Shown here piece by piece: positions 54,167-63,459 of a stretch of DNA of 64,000 nt. The position numbers were made by a program, and so were the translations under genes. This stretch comes from UBA940 sp045613745 (GTDB lineage: Bacteria > Bacteroidota > Bacteroidia > Bacteroidales > Rikenellaceae). Every line of letters starts with the position of its first letter. The stretch's first letter is position 1. Under the pieces are notes generated by a model. That model was given only the letters and a program-made list of their open reading frames with translations, did not search any database and had not been told where the DNA came from. The DNA is taken from the NCBI GenBank assembly GCA_045613745.1, contig JAZLBP010000008.1, positions 1 to 64,000 of the forward strand, written 5' to 3'.

Positions 54167-55006
54167 ATGAAATATATTGGAGCGCACGTAAGTATTGCAG
54201 GTGGAGTTGAAAATGCTCCGCTCAACGCCCACGGAATTGGTGCTACGGGCTTTGCTATGTTTACCAAAAATCAACGACAATGGTTTGCGCCCGAGCTGTC
54301 GCAACCTTCGATTGATGCGTTCAAGGCTATGTGTGCCGAGTATGGCTATCCGCCCGAAAGTATTCTGCCGCACGATAGTTATCTGATTAACTTGGGTAAC
54401 CCCGATGCAGAGGCGTTGGCAAAGTCGCGCGAGTCGTTCGTTGGCGAGCTTCGCCGTTGCGCTGCGCTGGGTCTTGACCGACTGAACTTTCACCCTGGAA
54501 GCCACCTCAAAAAGATAACCGAAGAGCAATGTATAGAACTCATCGCCGAGTCAATTAATATCGCGTTGCGCGAAACTGATGGCGTGACTGCTGTAATCGA
54601 AAACACCGCAGGGCAGGGTAGTAATATGGGCTACCGTTTCGAGCACTTGGCGGGTATTATCTCGCTTGTGGATGATAAGTCGCGCGTGGGTGTTTGCTTG
54701 GATACTTGCCACTCGTTTGCAGCGGGTTACGACCTTTCGAGTCGTGAGGCTTGCGAGGCTACCTTTGCCGAGTTCGACCGTATTGTAGGTTTCAAATATC
54801 TGCGCGGTATGCACCTCAATGACGCACTCAAACCTCTGGGTAGTCGCATTGACCGCCACTCCGAATTGGGTAAGGGCTACATCGGCTTGGAGTGCTTCAA
54901 ATATATTATGGGCGATAGTCGTTTTGATGGTATGCCGCTCACGCTCGAAACCATCGACGAGAACCTTTGGCCTCAGGAGATTGCTACGCTCAAAAGTTTT
55001 ATGTAG
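54167..55006 (+). CDS. nfo: Endonuclease IV
   Basis: 279 aa from ATG 54167 (MKYIGAHVSIAGGVENAP); a GTG/ATG further upstream falls over the promoter element. AP-endonuclease 2 fold with zinc ligands in FHPGSHL, AVIENTAGQG, CLDTCHSFAAGYD and MHLNDAL. Cuts DNA 5' of abasic sites in base excision repair. The next gene begins 36 bases later. Confidence 0.96.
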   Translation: MKYIGAHVSIAGGVENAPLNAHGIGATGFAMFTKNQRQWFAPELSQPSIDAFKAMCAEYGYPPESILPHDSYLINLGNPDAEALAKSRESFVGELRRCAALGLDRLNFHPGSHLKKITEEQCIELIAESINIALRETDGVTAVIENTAGQGSNMGYRFEHLAGIISLVDDKSRVGVCLDTCHSFAAGYDLSSREACEATFAEFDRIVGFKYLRGMHLNDALKPLGSRIDRHSELGKGYIGLECFKYIMGDSRFDGMPLTLETIDENLWPQEIATLKSFM

Positions 55007-55026
55007 CCTTTTTGAGCCGCAGATAC

Positions 55027-55034
55027 TATCTTTG
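55027..55034 (+). promoter_or_regulatory. -7-like element immediately before the U32 gene
   Basis: TATCTTTG followed by C, only 8 bases before ATG 55043. If active, the transcript would have almost no leader. Confidence 0.4.
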
Positions 55035-55042
55035 CACCGCTT

Positions 55043-56878
55043 ATGAAATGTCCGATTGTTGAAATACTTGCTCCTGCACGCGACCTTGCAACTGCTCGCA
55101 CCGCCATTAGTCACGGTGCCGATGCTGTGTATATTGGTGCTCCGCGTTTTGGTGCGCGCCACGCTGCGGGAAATTCCATCGAAGATATTGCAACCCTTGT
55201 GCGCGAGGCGCACCTCTATGGCGTGAGGGTCTATGTTACGATGAACACCATCGTCTATGACTCGGAGTTGGAGGATGCTCGCTCAATGGCCGAACAGTTG
55301 GTTGCCATAGGTGTCGATGCGTTGATTGTTCAAGACCCTGCCTACTTGCGTATGGGACTGACTGGCGTGGAGTTGCACGCCTCGACGCAGATGGCTATCC
55401 GCACCCCCGAGGAGGCTCGTTTCTGGGCCGACTGCGGAGTTACACGCGTGGTATTGGAGCGCGGTATGAGCTTCGAGGAGATTAAGAGCGTTTGCGATAC
55501 AGGTGTCGAAGTAGAGTGCTTCGTACACGGTGCAATATGCGTAGGTTATAGCGGCCGTTGCTTTTTGAGCCGCAGTATGGGTCCTCGTAGTGGTAATCGT
55601 GGTGAGTGTAGCCAGCCCTGCCGCCTTACTTGGGACTTGGTGGACGAGCGCGGACGCGTCATCATTGCAGGCAAACACCTTCTGTCGGTGCGAGACCTTA
55701 ACCTGTCGCGTCACCTCGAAAAGATGGCTCGCGCAGGTGTAGTGTCGTTCAAAATCGAGGGCCGACTCAAAGACGAAAGTTATATCAAAAATACCGTTGC
55801 CTTCTATCGCCGACTTGTGGATGAGGCTGCTGCTCGTGGTGCGTTGCGTTCGGCGTCGCGTGGTGGCGGATTCGACTATGAATTTACTCCCAACCCGCAC
55901 AAAACATTCCTGCGTGGCGATACCGACTACTTCTTCCGAGGAATCCAGTCGGGTGTTGCATCGTTTGATACTCCCAAGTCGGTGGGTGAACTTGTGGGAC
56001 GTGTCGGTCGTATGGGACGCGGATGGTTTGAACTTGCAGAGCGCGACCCGAAATCGGAACTTCACGCAGGAGACGGACTCTGTTGGATGGCCGATGGCGA
56101 ACTTGTAGGCACGAATGTCAATCGCGCCGAGGGTGTGCGTGTGTGGCCGAATAAACTCGACAAATTGGCTTCGGGCATTGAGGTTTATCGTAACTTCGAT
56201 GCAGAGTTCAATCGCACGTTGGAGCGCAGTGCTCCGCGTCGTGTGTTGGATGTTACGGCCAGTGTTGAGTTTGGTGCCGACGGATTTTCTTTAACCTACA
56301 CCGACGAGCAGGGTTTCAGCGCTACGGCCGAGAGTAACGGTTCGTATGATGCGCCACGAAATGTGGAACGAATGCAGAGTATTGTGCGTGAGCAAGTTGG
56401 CAAGACGGGTGATACCCCCTTCCGAGTGACTGATATTACCATCAGTGGCGATGTGTTGTTTGTTCCGTCGGGCGAGTTGGCGCGTGTGCGTCGCGAGTGC
56501 TTAGCCGAGTTGGAATATACCCTTTCGGCGCAGTTGCCGCCTCGCCGCTTGGCTGTCGAGAATCCTGCGGCACAATTGCCGTGGAGGGTTGTGGATGGCT
56601 CCAAAAATGCTGTCAATGCCCAAAGTCGCCAATTCTATCTTGACCACGGAGCCGAGCGCGTTGAGCAAGGTTGGGATTTGGCCGAGAGTCTTATGGATCG
56701 TGCGGTGATGACAAGCCGCTACTGCTTGCGTCGCGAGATTGGCGAATGCTTGCGACAAAAACCGAAACATCGCGGAGCGTTGTACCTGCAACGTGGTGCA
56801 CTGCGCTATCGTTTGGACTTCGATTGCCGCCGATGCGAAATGAGATTAATACCCGAAGAGATTATATGCAAGGATTAG
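55043..56878 (+). CDS. U32-family protein with DUF3656-like insertion (RlhA-like)
   Basis: 611 aa. U32 signature around ECFVHGAICVGYSGRCFLS, with the iron-sulfur-type Cys cluster shared by RNA hydroxylases TrhP and RlhA (in E. coli RlhA hydroxylates 23S C2501). N-terminal barrel VEILAPARDLATARTAISHG; the middle insertion (about 365-510) matches the DUF3656 pattern of RlhA. Which RNA is modified cannot be told from sequence. The stop is overlapped by the next gene. Confidence 0.85.
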   Translation: MKCPIVEILAPARDLATARTAISHGADAVYIGAPRFGARHAAGNSIEDIATLVREAHLYGVRVYVTMNTIVYDSELEDARSMAEQLVAIGVDALIVQDPAYLRMGLTGVELHASTQMAIRTPEEARFWADCGVTRVVLERGMSFEEIKSVCDTGVEVECFVHGAICVGYSGRCFLSRSMGPRSGNRGECSQPCRLTWDLVDERGRVIIAGKHLLSVRDLNLSRHLEKMARAGVVSFKIEGRLKDESYIKNTVAFYRRLVDEAAARGALRSASRGGGFDYEFTPNPHKTFLRGDTDYFFRGIQSGVASFDTPKSVGELVGRVGRMGRGWFELAERDPKSELHAGDGLCWMADGELVGTNVNRAEGVRVWPNKLDKLASGIEVYRNFDAEFNRTLERSAPRRVLDVTASVEFGADGFSLTYTDEQGFSATAESNGSYDAPRNVERMQSIVREQVGKTGDTPFRVTDITISGDVLFVPSGELARVRRECLAELEYTLSAQLPPRRLAVENPAAQLPWRVVDGSKNAVNAQSRQFYLDHGAERVEQGWDLAESLMDRAVMTSRYCLRREIGECLRQKPKHRGALYLQRGALRYRLDFDCRRCEMRLIPEEIICKD

Positions 56879-57756
56879 AGATGCTGTCGCCCGAGTGGAG
56901 CGACTACGAATTGATAGATAGCGGCGATTTCGAGAAACTCGAACGCTGGGGTAAGTTTGTTACCGTGCGCCCCGAGCCGCAAGCCATTTGGCGCAAGAGC
57001 CTCTCGGAGAGCGAGTGGGGTGATATGGCTACGGCTGTATTCCGCAAGGATGCGCGCAGTGACGATAGGGGAGAGTGGCGCGTCGGAAGGTCGATGCCAC
57101 CTCGTTGGACCGTGGGCTTCGACTACCGCGATATGCACCTGCGTATGCGCCTCGGACTCACTTCGTTCAAACACGTCGGACTTTTTCCCGAACAGGCCGA
57201 GAACTGGAAATTTATCTACGACACTTGTCGCGATATGGCCGCGCGTGGACGCCGTCCGCGAGTGTTGAATCTGTTTGCCTATACGGGTGGCGCAACCCTT
57301 GCAGCCCGAAGTGCAGGCGCCGATGTGACACACGTCGATTCGGTTAAGCAGGTAGTGTCGTGGTCGCGCGAGAATATGGAGTTGAGTGGTCTCAGTGATG
57401 TCCGCTGGATTGTGGATGATGCTCTGAAATTTGTGCGTCGCGAGGTTAAACGTGGCAATCACTACGATGGCATAATCCTTGACCCGCCCGCCTATGGTCG
57501 CGGACCCGATGGCGAGAAGTGGATTTTGGAGGAGAACATCGGCGAAATGTTGGAGTGCTGTGCGCGTCTGTTGTCGCCCCGCGATTCGTTCTTGGTGCTG
57601 AACCTCTACTCGATGGGATTGTCGGCAATGTTGTCGCGTAGTGCAGTGAATCAGATTTTTGGCCGTCCTGCAATGGAGCAGTTTGGCGAATTGTATTTTA
57701 CCGACCGAGGTGGCAAGTGTCTGCCCCTTGGTGTTTATTACCGATTTAAAAGATAG
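56866..57756 (+). CDS. Class I SAM-dependent methyltransferase (RlmI/RlmK-like)
   Basis: 296 aa from ATG 56866, which overlaps the U32 stop by 13 bases; ATG 56881 is possible. N-terminal part about 10-120 (DYELIDSGDFEKLERWGKFV) resembles the PUA-adjacent part of rRNA large-subunit methyltransferases, then SAM motif LNLFAYTGGATLAARSAGAD and the DPPAYGRGP catalytic-type motif. Likely methylates 23S rRNA at carbon-5 of C (inference). With the U32 gene it forms an RNA-modification pair. Confidence 0.85.
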   Translation: MQGLEMLSPEWSDYELIDSGDFEKLERWGKFVTVRPEPQAIWRKSLSESEWGDMATAVFRKDARSDDRGEWRVGRSMPPRWTVGFDYRDMHLRMRLGLTSFKHVGLFPEQAENWKFIYDTCRDMAARGRRPRVLNLFAYTGGATLAARSAGADVTHVDSVKQVVSWSRENMELSGLSDVRWIVDDALKFVRREVKRGNHYDGIILDPPAYGRGPDGEKWILEENIGEMLECCARLLSPRDSFLVLNLYSMGLSAMLSRSAVNQIFGRPAMEQFGELYFTDRGGKCLPLGVYYRFKR

Positions 57757-57762
57757 AAAATT

Positions 57763-58041
57763 ATGAGTTTGATGATGTTGATAGCGGCTCTTTTTATGGG
57801 CTGCTTTGTGGATGCTCTGGTGGGACTTATCGGTAGTCGCCGACGTATCGGTTTCGGCTGGGCATTCTTTTTGAGTTTGATATTTACCCCTATTGTGGGT
57901 CTGATTTTTACACTGATTTCGGAGCCACTGCCTGTGGGTCAAAGCCGCTGGGGATGCTTGATTCCTACGCTGTTGAGTATTGTTTTTGTGGGAGTTTTGT
58001 TCTTCCTGCTGACAATGGTCTTTGGTCTGATTGTTATCTAA
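57763..58041 (+). CDS. Small membrane protein
   Basis: 92 aa with three membrane segments (LMMLIAALFMGCFVDALVGL, FFLSLIFTPIVGLIFTLIS and the C-terminal LLSIVFVGVLFFLLTMVF). No known family. 6 bases after the methyltransferase, followed by a terminator. Confidence 0.7.
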   Translation: MSLMMLIAALFMGCFVDALVGLIGSRRRIGFGWAFFLSLIFTPIVGLIFTLISEPLPVGQSRWGCLIPTLLSIVFVGVLFFLLTMVFGLIVI

Positions 58042-58062
58042 TCAAAGCTAAATATTCCGCTG

Positions 58063-58094
58063 AAAAGTCCGTCCCGCGAGGCGGACTTTTTTTT
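58063..58094 (+). terminator. Intrinsic terminator
   Basis: AAAAGTCCGTC / GGCGGACTTTT around a 6-base loop, running into eight T. Confidence 0.9.
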
Positions 58095-58148
58095 GTGGCA
58101 ATATGTGATGTTTGTTACGCAAAAAGTGGACAATATCGAAATTATATT

Positions 58149-58156
58149 TATCTTTG
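58149..58156 (+). promoter_or_regulatory. -7 element of the B12 riboswitch transcript
   Basis: TATCTTTG followed by C. Transcription would begin near 58163, just where the cobalamin aptamer begins, which supports the call. Confidence 0.7.
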
Positions 58157-58160
58157 CAAT

Positions 58161-58377
58161 GCATAAGGTGCCGAGCGTGGTCGAAGCATCACAATCGGTG
58201 AAAAGGGAATCCGGTGAAAGTCCGGGCCAATACCAGTTGCTGTAAGTTCCATCCATACGCCGGCGGTAGGCTTAAATCTTATTGCCAAACGGATGAACGT
58301 TGAACGCACTCTTTGCCACTGATCTTTGGGATTGGGAAGGCGCGACAACAGAACGAGTCAGAAGACCTGCCTTTGCA
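58161..58377 (+). ncRNA. Cobalamin (B12) riboswitch
   Basis: Contains the B12-box hallmarks in order: AAGGTGCC (5' P1/P2), AAAAGGGAATCCGGTGAAAG then CCGGGCC, CAGTTGCTGTAA, GCCACTG, GGGAAGGC and the 3' box GTCAGAAGACCTGCC. The 5' AAGGT pairs with ACCTGCCTT at the 3' end. An expression platform of about 140 bases follows before the lipoprotein ATG. Bound adenosyl- or methylcobalamin is expected to shut off the downstream uptake genes. Confidence 0.95.
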
Positions 58378-58516
58378 TTATGGAGTTACAACCTGCTGGA
58401 TTACGGGTTATAATCACACCATTTTAATTACTGTTTTTTGCTTGATTGAGCGACCTATGCATTGGGGTGTTGTGGCTTTGCCATAAACCTTTGTGTGTGG
58501 TTAATTTAAGTGTACA

Positions 58517-59587
58517 ATGACGACAAGATTCGTTAGATACATACTACTGTGCTTGATTGCACTCTTTACATCGTGTATGGAGTGGGATTACGCTTTGGAG
58601 GAGAAATTCGATACTTCGTCTTCGGGTGAAGGACTTTTTATCTGCAACGAGGGTAACTTCCAATATGGTAATGCAACACTGTCGTACTATGACCCTGCTA
58701 CCAAGAGCGTGCAAAACGAGGTGTTCTCCCGAGCTAATGCAATGAAACTCGGCGATGCGGTGCAGAGTATGACTATTCGTGACAGCATTGGCTGGTTGGT
58801 GGTCGGTAATTCGCACGTTGTGTTTGCAATCAATGTCAACACCTTTAAGGAGGTGGGGCGTATCACAAATCTTACTTCGCCGCGCTACATCCATTTTGTG
58901 TCCGACCAAAAAGCCTACATTACCCAGATTTGGGATAACCGTATCGTTATAGTAAATCCCCAACGCTATGAAGTTACGGGCTACATTGAGGTGCCGAATA
59001 TGACTATGGAGAGTGGCTCGACCGAACAACTGGTGCAGTGGGGTAGGTATCTGTTTGTGAATTGCTGGGCGAATCAAAACCGAATACTGAAAATCGACAC
59101 CGAGAGCGACCAAGTGGTGGCGGAACTCGTTGTGGGTATTCAGCCAACGTCGTTGGTTTTGGACTGCAATGGCAAGCTGTGGACTGTGACCGATGGTGGT
59201 TACGATGGGTCGGCTTATGGCTGCGAAGCTCCTGCTCTGTGTCGCATTGACCCCGAGAAATTTGAAGTCGAACAACGATTCGATTTCGAGATGGGGGATT
59301 CTCCTTCGGAGGTGCAACTCAACGGCACAAAAGACAAAATTTATTGGCTCAATGATGATGTTTGGGAGATGGATGTGACGGCCGAACATATTCCCGTACA
59401 CCCGTTTTTGCCCTACAATGGTACGTTCTATTATGGTCTGACAATCTGCCCTCGTTCGGGTGATGTCTATGTTGCTGATGCTATTGACTATATGCAACAG
59501 GGTATGGTCTATCGCTACTCGAAGGAGCGCGAACTGATTGATAGTTTCTATGTGGGAATTATTCCCGGTGCTTTTTGTTGGAAATAA
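58517..59587 (+). CDS. BtuG-like B12-binding surface lipoprotein (YncE/DUF5074 beta-propeller)
   Basis: 356 aa lipoprotein with lipobox ALFTSC (Cys20) followed by an acidic residue pair. The rest is a repeated beta-propeller: blade-like units IGWLVVGNSHVVFAINV, RYIHFVSDQKAYITQ, PTSLVLDCNGKLWTVTDGGY and TICPRSGDVYVADAIDY, of the YncE/DUF5074 type. In Bacteroides the surface lipoprotein BtuG of this fold hands B12 to BtuB. A riboswitch in front and a TonB receptor two bases behind make the same role likely here. Confidence 0.85.
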   Translation: MTTRFVRYILLCLIALFTSCMEWDYALEEKFDTSSSGEGLFICNEGNFQYGNATLSYYDPATKSVQNEVFSRANAMKLGDAVQSMTIRDSIGWLVVGNSHVVFAINVNTFKEVGRITNLTSPRYIHFVSDQKAYITQIWDNRIVIVNPQRYEVTGYIEVPNMTMESGSTEQLVQWGRYLFVNCWANQNRILKIDTESDQVVAELVVGIQPTSLVLDCNGKLWTVTDGGYDGSAYGCEAPALCRIDPEKFEVEQRFDFEMGDSPSEVQLNGTKDKIYWLNDDVWEMDVTAEHIPVHPFLPYNGTFYYGLTICPRSGDVYVADAIDYMQQGMVYRYSKERELIDSFYVGIIPGAFCWK

Positions 59588-59588
59588 G

Positions 59589-61649
59589 ATGATGCTGTTA
59601 ATGCTAATATTACTCTTTTTAACGCTTGTTCCGAGTGTTGTCAGTGCGCAAAGTGCCGACAGCAAGGATTGGGTGCGAAGAGGTATAAGCATCCCCGAAG
59701 TGGCGGTCTATGGCAATCGTCCGATGAAGGAGATTGGTATGCAGCAGACCCAATTCGATACATTGGCGCTCAAAGAGAATATCGCGCTGTCGATGGCCGA
59801 TGTCCTTGCTTACAATTCGGCAATTTTTGTCAAAAATTATGGTCGCTCCACACTCTCGACTGTGGCTTTTCGTGGTACTTCGCCGTCGCACACTCAGGTG
59901 TCGTGGAATGGTATGAAGATAAACAGTCCAATGCTTGGAATGACCGACTTCTCGATGATTCCGTCCTACTTTATTGATGATGCGTCTCTGTTGCACGGAA
60001 CCTCATCGGTTAATGAAACAGGTGGTGGTTTGGGTGGCTCCGTAAAGCTATCAACCAAGCCTGCCCAGGCAAAGGGTTTCGGTTTGCAGTATATTCAGGG
60101 CATTGGCTCATTCAAAACCTTCGATGAGTTTTTGCGCCTGACTTATGGTAATGAAAAGTGGCAGGTTTCGACTCGTGCGGTTTACTCCTCATCGCCCAAC
60201 GACTACAAGTATCGCAACCACGACAAAAAGATAAACGTCTATGACGATGAGATGAATATCATTGACCAATACTATCCAATAGAGCGCAATAGCAGTGGTG
60301 CATTCAAGGATCTTCACCTTTTGCAGGAGGTGTACTACAATACGGGCAAGGGCGATCGCTTCGGACTTAATGCGTGGTACATCAACTCCAATCGCGAGTT
60401 GCCTATGCTTACGGTGGATTATGGCGACGAGGCGGCCTTCGAGAACATCCAGCGCGAGCAGACCTTCCGAAGTGTGCTGTCGTGGGAGCACTTGCGCAGT
60501 AATTGGAAAGTCGGCGCAAATGCGGGTTATATCCACACCTGGATGGCCTACGATTATAAACGCGATGTTGGTAATGGTACGATGGCTCATATGACCTGTT
60601 CGCGCAGTCGCATCAATACAATTTATGGACAGGTCGATGGCGAGTATTACATTGGACGCAAGTGGATGCTTACGGCAAATGTGTCGTTGCACCAACAAAT
60701 AGTCGAAAGCGAAGACCAAAACATCGTGCGTCAGGATGGCAATAAATCGATTGTGGGCTATCGCAAGGGTCGTCCCGAACTGTCGGGATCGGTGTCGGCA
60801 AAGTGGCGTCCCGTCGAGCGTTTTGGCGTGTCGCTGGTTGTGCGCGAGGAGATGTTTGGCCGCGAGTGGGCACCCATTATTCCTGCGCTGTTTGTGGACG
60901 GTGTGCTTTCCAAGAAGGGTAATGTTATCGCCAAGGCCTCGGTGTCGCGTAACTTCCGTTTTCCGACGCTCAACGACCTCTATTTCCTGCCAGGCGGAAA
61001 CCCCGACCTGCGTAGCGAGAGTGGCTGGACTTATGATGTGGGTGCGTCGTTTGCCGTTGGTCACGAGGGAGTTTATTCGCTCAGCGGCTCGGCTAACTGG
61101 TTTGAGTCGTTTGTCAAGGATTGGATTCTCTGGCTGCCCACGCCCAAAGGTTTCTTCTCGCCCGACAATATCAAGGATGTACACGCCTATGGCGTTGAGA
61201 TGAAGGCCGACCTGAATGTTGCGCTTACGCGTGAGTTGCAGCTGGGCCTGAACGGCACCTTCTCGTGGACTCCCTCAATCAACGAAGGTGAGCCGCGCAC
61301 ACCTGCCGACCAATCGGTGGGCAAGCAGTTGCCCTATGTACCCAAGTACTCATCGACCATTACGGGCCGACTCTCGTGGCGCAGTTGGTCGTTCCTCTAT
61401 AAGTGGTGCTATTATAGCGAGCGCTACACAATGTCGTCGAACGACATCTCGCTGACGGGAAAGCTGCCCGAATACTTTATGAGCAACATCGCACTCGAAA
61501 AGCTATTCTCACTGAAATGGGCCGACCTCTCGCTGAAGGGCGCTGTTAACAATCTCTTTGATGAGGAGTATATGTCTGTTCTCTCGCGCCCGATGCCCGG
61601 CATCAACTTCGAAATCTTTGTCGGCATTACCCCCAAATGGAATAAGTAG
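59589..61649 (+). CDS. TonB-dependent outer-membrane receptor, likely for B12 (BtuB-like)
   Basis: 686 aa from ATG 59589, directly after the lipoprotein stop. A longer frame opens inside that gene and is rejected. Signal peptide MMLLMLILLFLTLVPSVVSAQ. Plug with LADVLAYNS-like segment (MADVLAYNSAIFVKNYG, TVAFRGTSPSHTQVSWNGM), then a 22-strand-type barrel ending in ...INFEIFVGITPKWNK. Imports a ligand using TonB energy. The cobalamin riboswitch and BtuG-like partner suggest B12. Confidence 0.9.
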   Translation: MMLLMLILLFLTLVPSVVSAQSADSKDWVRRGISIPEVAVYGNRPMKEIGMQQTQFDTLALKENIALSMADVLAYNSAIFVKNYGRSTLSTVAFRGTSPSHTQVSWNGMKINSPMLGMTDFSMIPSYFIDDASLLHGTSSVNETGGGLGGSVKLSTKPAQAKGFGLQYIQGIGSFKTFDEFLRLTYGNEKWQVSTRAVYSSSPNDYKYRNHDKKINVYDDEMNIIDQYYPIERNSSGAFKDLHLLQEVYYNTGKGDRFGLNAWYINSNRELPMLTVDYGDEAAFENIQREQTFRSVLSWEHLRSNWKVGANAGYIHTWMAYDYKRDVGNGTMAHMTCSRSRINTIYGQVDGEYYIGRKWMLTANVSLHQQIVESEDQNIVRQDGNKSIVGYRKGRPELSGSVSAKWRPVERFGVSLVVREEMFGREWAPIIPALFVDGVLSKKGNVIAKASVSRNFRFPTLNDLYFLPGGNPDLRSESGWTYDVGASFAVGHEGVYSLSGSANWFESFVKDWILWLPTPKGFFSPDNIKDVHAYGVEMKADLNVALTRELQLGLNGTFSWTPSINEGEPRTPADQSVGKQLPYVPKYSSTITGRLSWRSWSFLYKWCYYSERYTMSSNDISLTGKLPEYFMSNIALEKLFSLKWADLSLKGAVNNLFDEEYMSVLSRPMPGINFEIFVGITPKWNK

Positions 61650-61653
61650 TCAC

Positions 61654-61692
61654 AAAAAAAAGTCTGCTACGTGTGGTAGCAGACTTTTTTTT
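61654..61692. terminator. Bidirectional intrinsic terminator
   Basis: AAAAAAAGTCTGCTAC / GTAGCAGACTTTTTTTT (61654-61670 with 61676-61692) between convergent genes. Confidence 0.92.
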
Positions 61693-61706
61693 GTATGTGG
61701 AGTGAT

Positions 61707-62222
61707 TTAGTCTTTCAAACCGGGCCAGTCGAGAGGGTAGAGGATGTAGTCGCATTTGGTTACGAACTCATACTTTCCGTTGCGCTCAAACACTTGTGCC
61801 TCACTGGTCAGGAACTCGCGCTCAATAACATTGAAAACACCCACTGCATCACAAATATACAGGCCATAAACGTTCGATACCTCGGTCAAATCCTCATCTT
61901 TGACTTGATACCAGCCTGTTGCATCTACATACATAGTGTCGCAGATATAGTGGGCGGGAGTGGTTGCAAAGGTTTGGTCTTTCTCCATTTTGCGATACAG
62001 CACAACCATCACGCTGTCGGCTATGTGTCCGTATTCTTCAACAAATTGGTCAGGTACCTTGGTGATGGGCTTTTGGTAATAGTCGGTTACTTTGCCCTCG
62101 AAGATTACATCTCCGGTGGTGAAAACATTGGGGTCGTTCTCGGGGAAACATCCCGAAAGCGAGGTTGCGAAGGCAAACAGAATGGTTGCCAAGCAAAGAG
62201 TTTTTGTAAAGTTCTTTTTCAT
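61707..62222 (-). CDS. Uncharacterised lipoprotein
   Basis: 171 aa. Signal with lipobox TSLSGC (Cys25). The rest is beta-rich, with IFEGKVTDYYQKPITKVPDQ (carboxypeptidase-regulatory-like opening) and DSVMVVLYRKMEKD. No further family recognised. Shares the terminator with the TonB receptor gene; divergent from the histidine kinase gene. Confidence 0.7.
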   Translation of the reverse strand: MKKNFTKTLCLATILFAFATSLSGCFPENDPNVFTTGDVIFEGKVTDYYQKPITKVPDQFVEEYGHIADSVMVVLYRKMEKDQTFATTPAHYICDTMYVDATGWYQVKDEDLTEVSNVYGLYICDAVGVFNVIEREFLTSEAQVFERNGKYEFVTKCDYILYPLDWPGLKD

Positions 62223-62311
62223 AGCGTTGCAAAATTAGTCATTTTGTTTGAAATAGAAACGATTTTTTTTGTTTTTTATTTGGGTGGTGGTGGTTGGACC
62301 AACAAAAATAT

Positions 62312-62319
62312 TATCTTTG
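62312..62319 (+). promoter_or_regulatory. Putative -7 element of the kinase-regulator pair
   Basis: TATCTTTG followed by C, 30 bases before ATG 62350. A -33 element is not clear. Confidence 0.6.
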
Positions 62320-62349
62320 CACTATCGGATGATTTTTAATTCGGCAACT

Positions 62350-63447
62350 ATGACTTTCAAAGAGTTCAAGGAGCGAGCCTTCGGCACAAAGGAGACACGC
62401 AACACACCACAGCATAAAGCATATCTCGCTTTGAATATAATAGCATACATCATTGTCATCGTTTGGCCTATTCTTCAAGGTATGAACGAGGGCGCTTCGT
62501 TGCGTGACATCACCAGTAAACACTTTGCAACATACATCGGACTTCCCGTGATGTTTATCTTGCTGTTCTATTTCGACTACTACTATCTGTTTGACAAGTT
62601 GTGGAAACGTGGCCGAAACAAGAAACTGTGGTTCTTGGTGATAAATCTGTTCCTGATTTTCGCCATTGCAATCGGTTCGTTCTATTGGCAGAACCACTTC
62701 CGTTTGGAGTATAACATCGGTACCGAGCCGCTGATTTTCAGTAATACTGTGTTCTATTACAGTGTTATTTTGGCGATGACCGTTGGACTTTCGATAACCC
62801 TGCGTTATATGGTTGACCATATGCGCGAGGAGCGCAAGATGCAGCTTCAAGAGGCTGAACAACGCGAGGCAGAGTTGCGAAACCTGCGCGCGCAGCTCAA
62901 TCCCCACTTCCTGTTCAATGCGATGAACAACATCTATTCGTTAATCTCTATTGATGCAGGTCGCGCACAAGAGGCAACTCACAATTTGAGCAAGATTTTG
63001 CGCTATGTGTTGTACGACGAGCAGTTGCAGGAGGTGCCTTTGACCAAGGAGTTGGACTTTGTTCGTAGTTATATCGACATTATGAAGTTGCGATTGACCT
63101 CGAATGTGCAGCTTACAGCCAACGTAACCCAGGATACAAGCGGTATTATGGTTGCGCCGCTGATGTTTATTTCGCCCATCGAGAATGCCTTCAAACACGG
63201 CGTGTCTTACACCGAGCCGTCGTATATCGATATTGATATTTCGGTTGTCGAGGAGGATGGGCAGCGCGTAGTGGTGTGCCAGGTGTGTAATAGTTACTAT
63301 CCCAAGACCGACTCCGACCGCAGTGGCTCTGGAATCGGAGTGCTCAACCTGCGCCGCCGACTTGAACTGCTCTATCCCGACCGCCACAAGCTGACGATGG
63401 GATACGATGGCGAAGTCTTTAAAACACTTTTGAAACTATACATATAA
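62350..63447 (+). CDS. Sensor histidine kinase, LytS/YehU type
   Basis: 365 aa from ATG 62350; the upstream frame covers the promoter. About four membrane segments (residues 28-160), then a His_kinase domain with phospho-acceptor His in LNPHFLFNAMNNI and an ATPase region (FISPIENAFKHGV as N-box; GSGIGVLNLRRRLELLY as G-box). Senses an unknown signal at the membrane and should phosphorylate the next gene's product. 12 bases to that gene. Confidence 0.9.
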   Translation: MTFKEFKERAFGTKETRNTPQHKAYLALNIIAYIIVIVWPILQGMNEGASLRDITSKHFATYIGLPVMFILLFYFDYYYLFDKLWKRGRNKKLWFLVINLFLIFAIAIGSFYWQNHFRLEYNIGTEPLIFSNTVFYYSVILAMTVGLSITLRYMVDHMREERKMQLQEAEQREAELRNLRAQLNPHFLFNAMNNIYSLISIDAGRAQEATHNLSKILRYVLYDEQLQEVPLTKELDFVRSYIDIMKLRLTSNVQLTANVTQDTSGIMVAPLMFISPIENAFKHGVSYTEPSYIDIDISVVEEDGQRVVVCQVCNSYYPKTDSDRSGSGIGVLNLRRRLELLYPDRHKLTMGYDGEVFKTLLKLYI

Positions 63448-63459
63448 CAGATATTTCGG

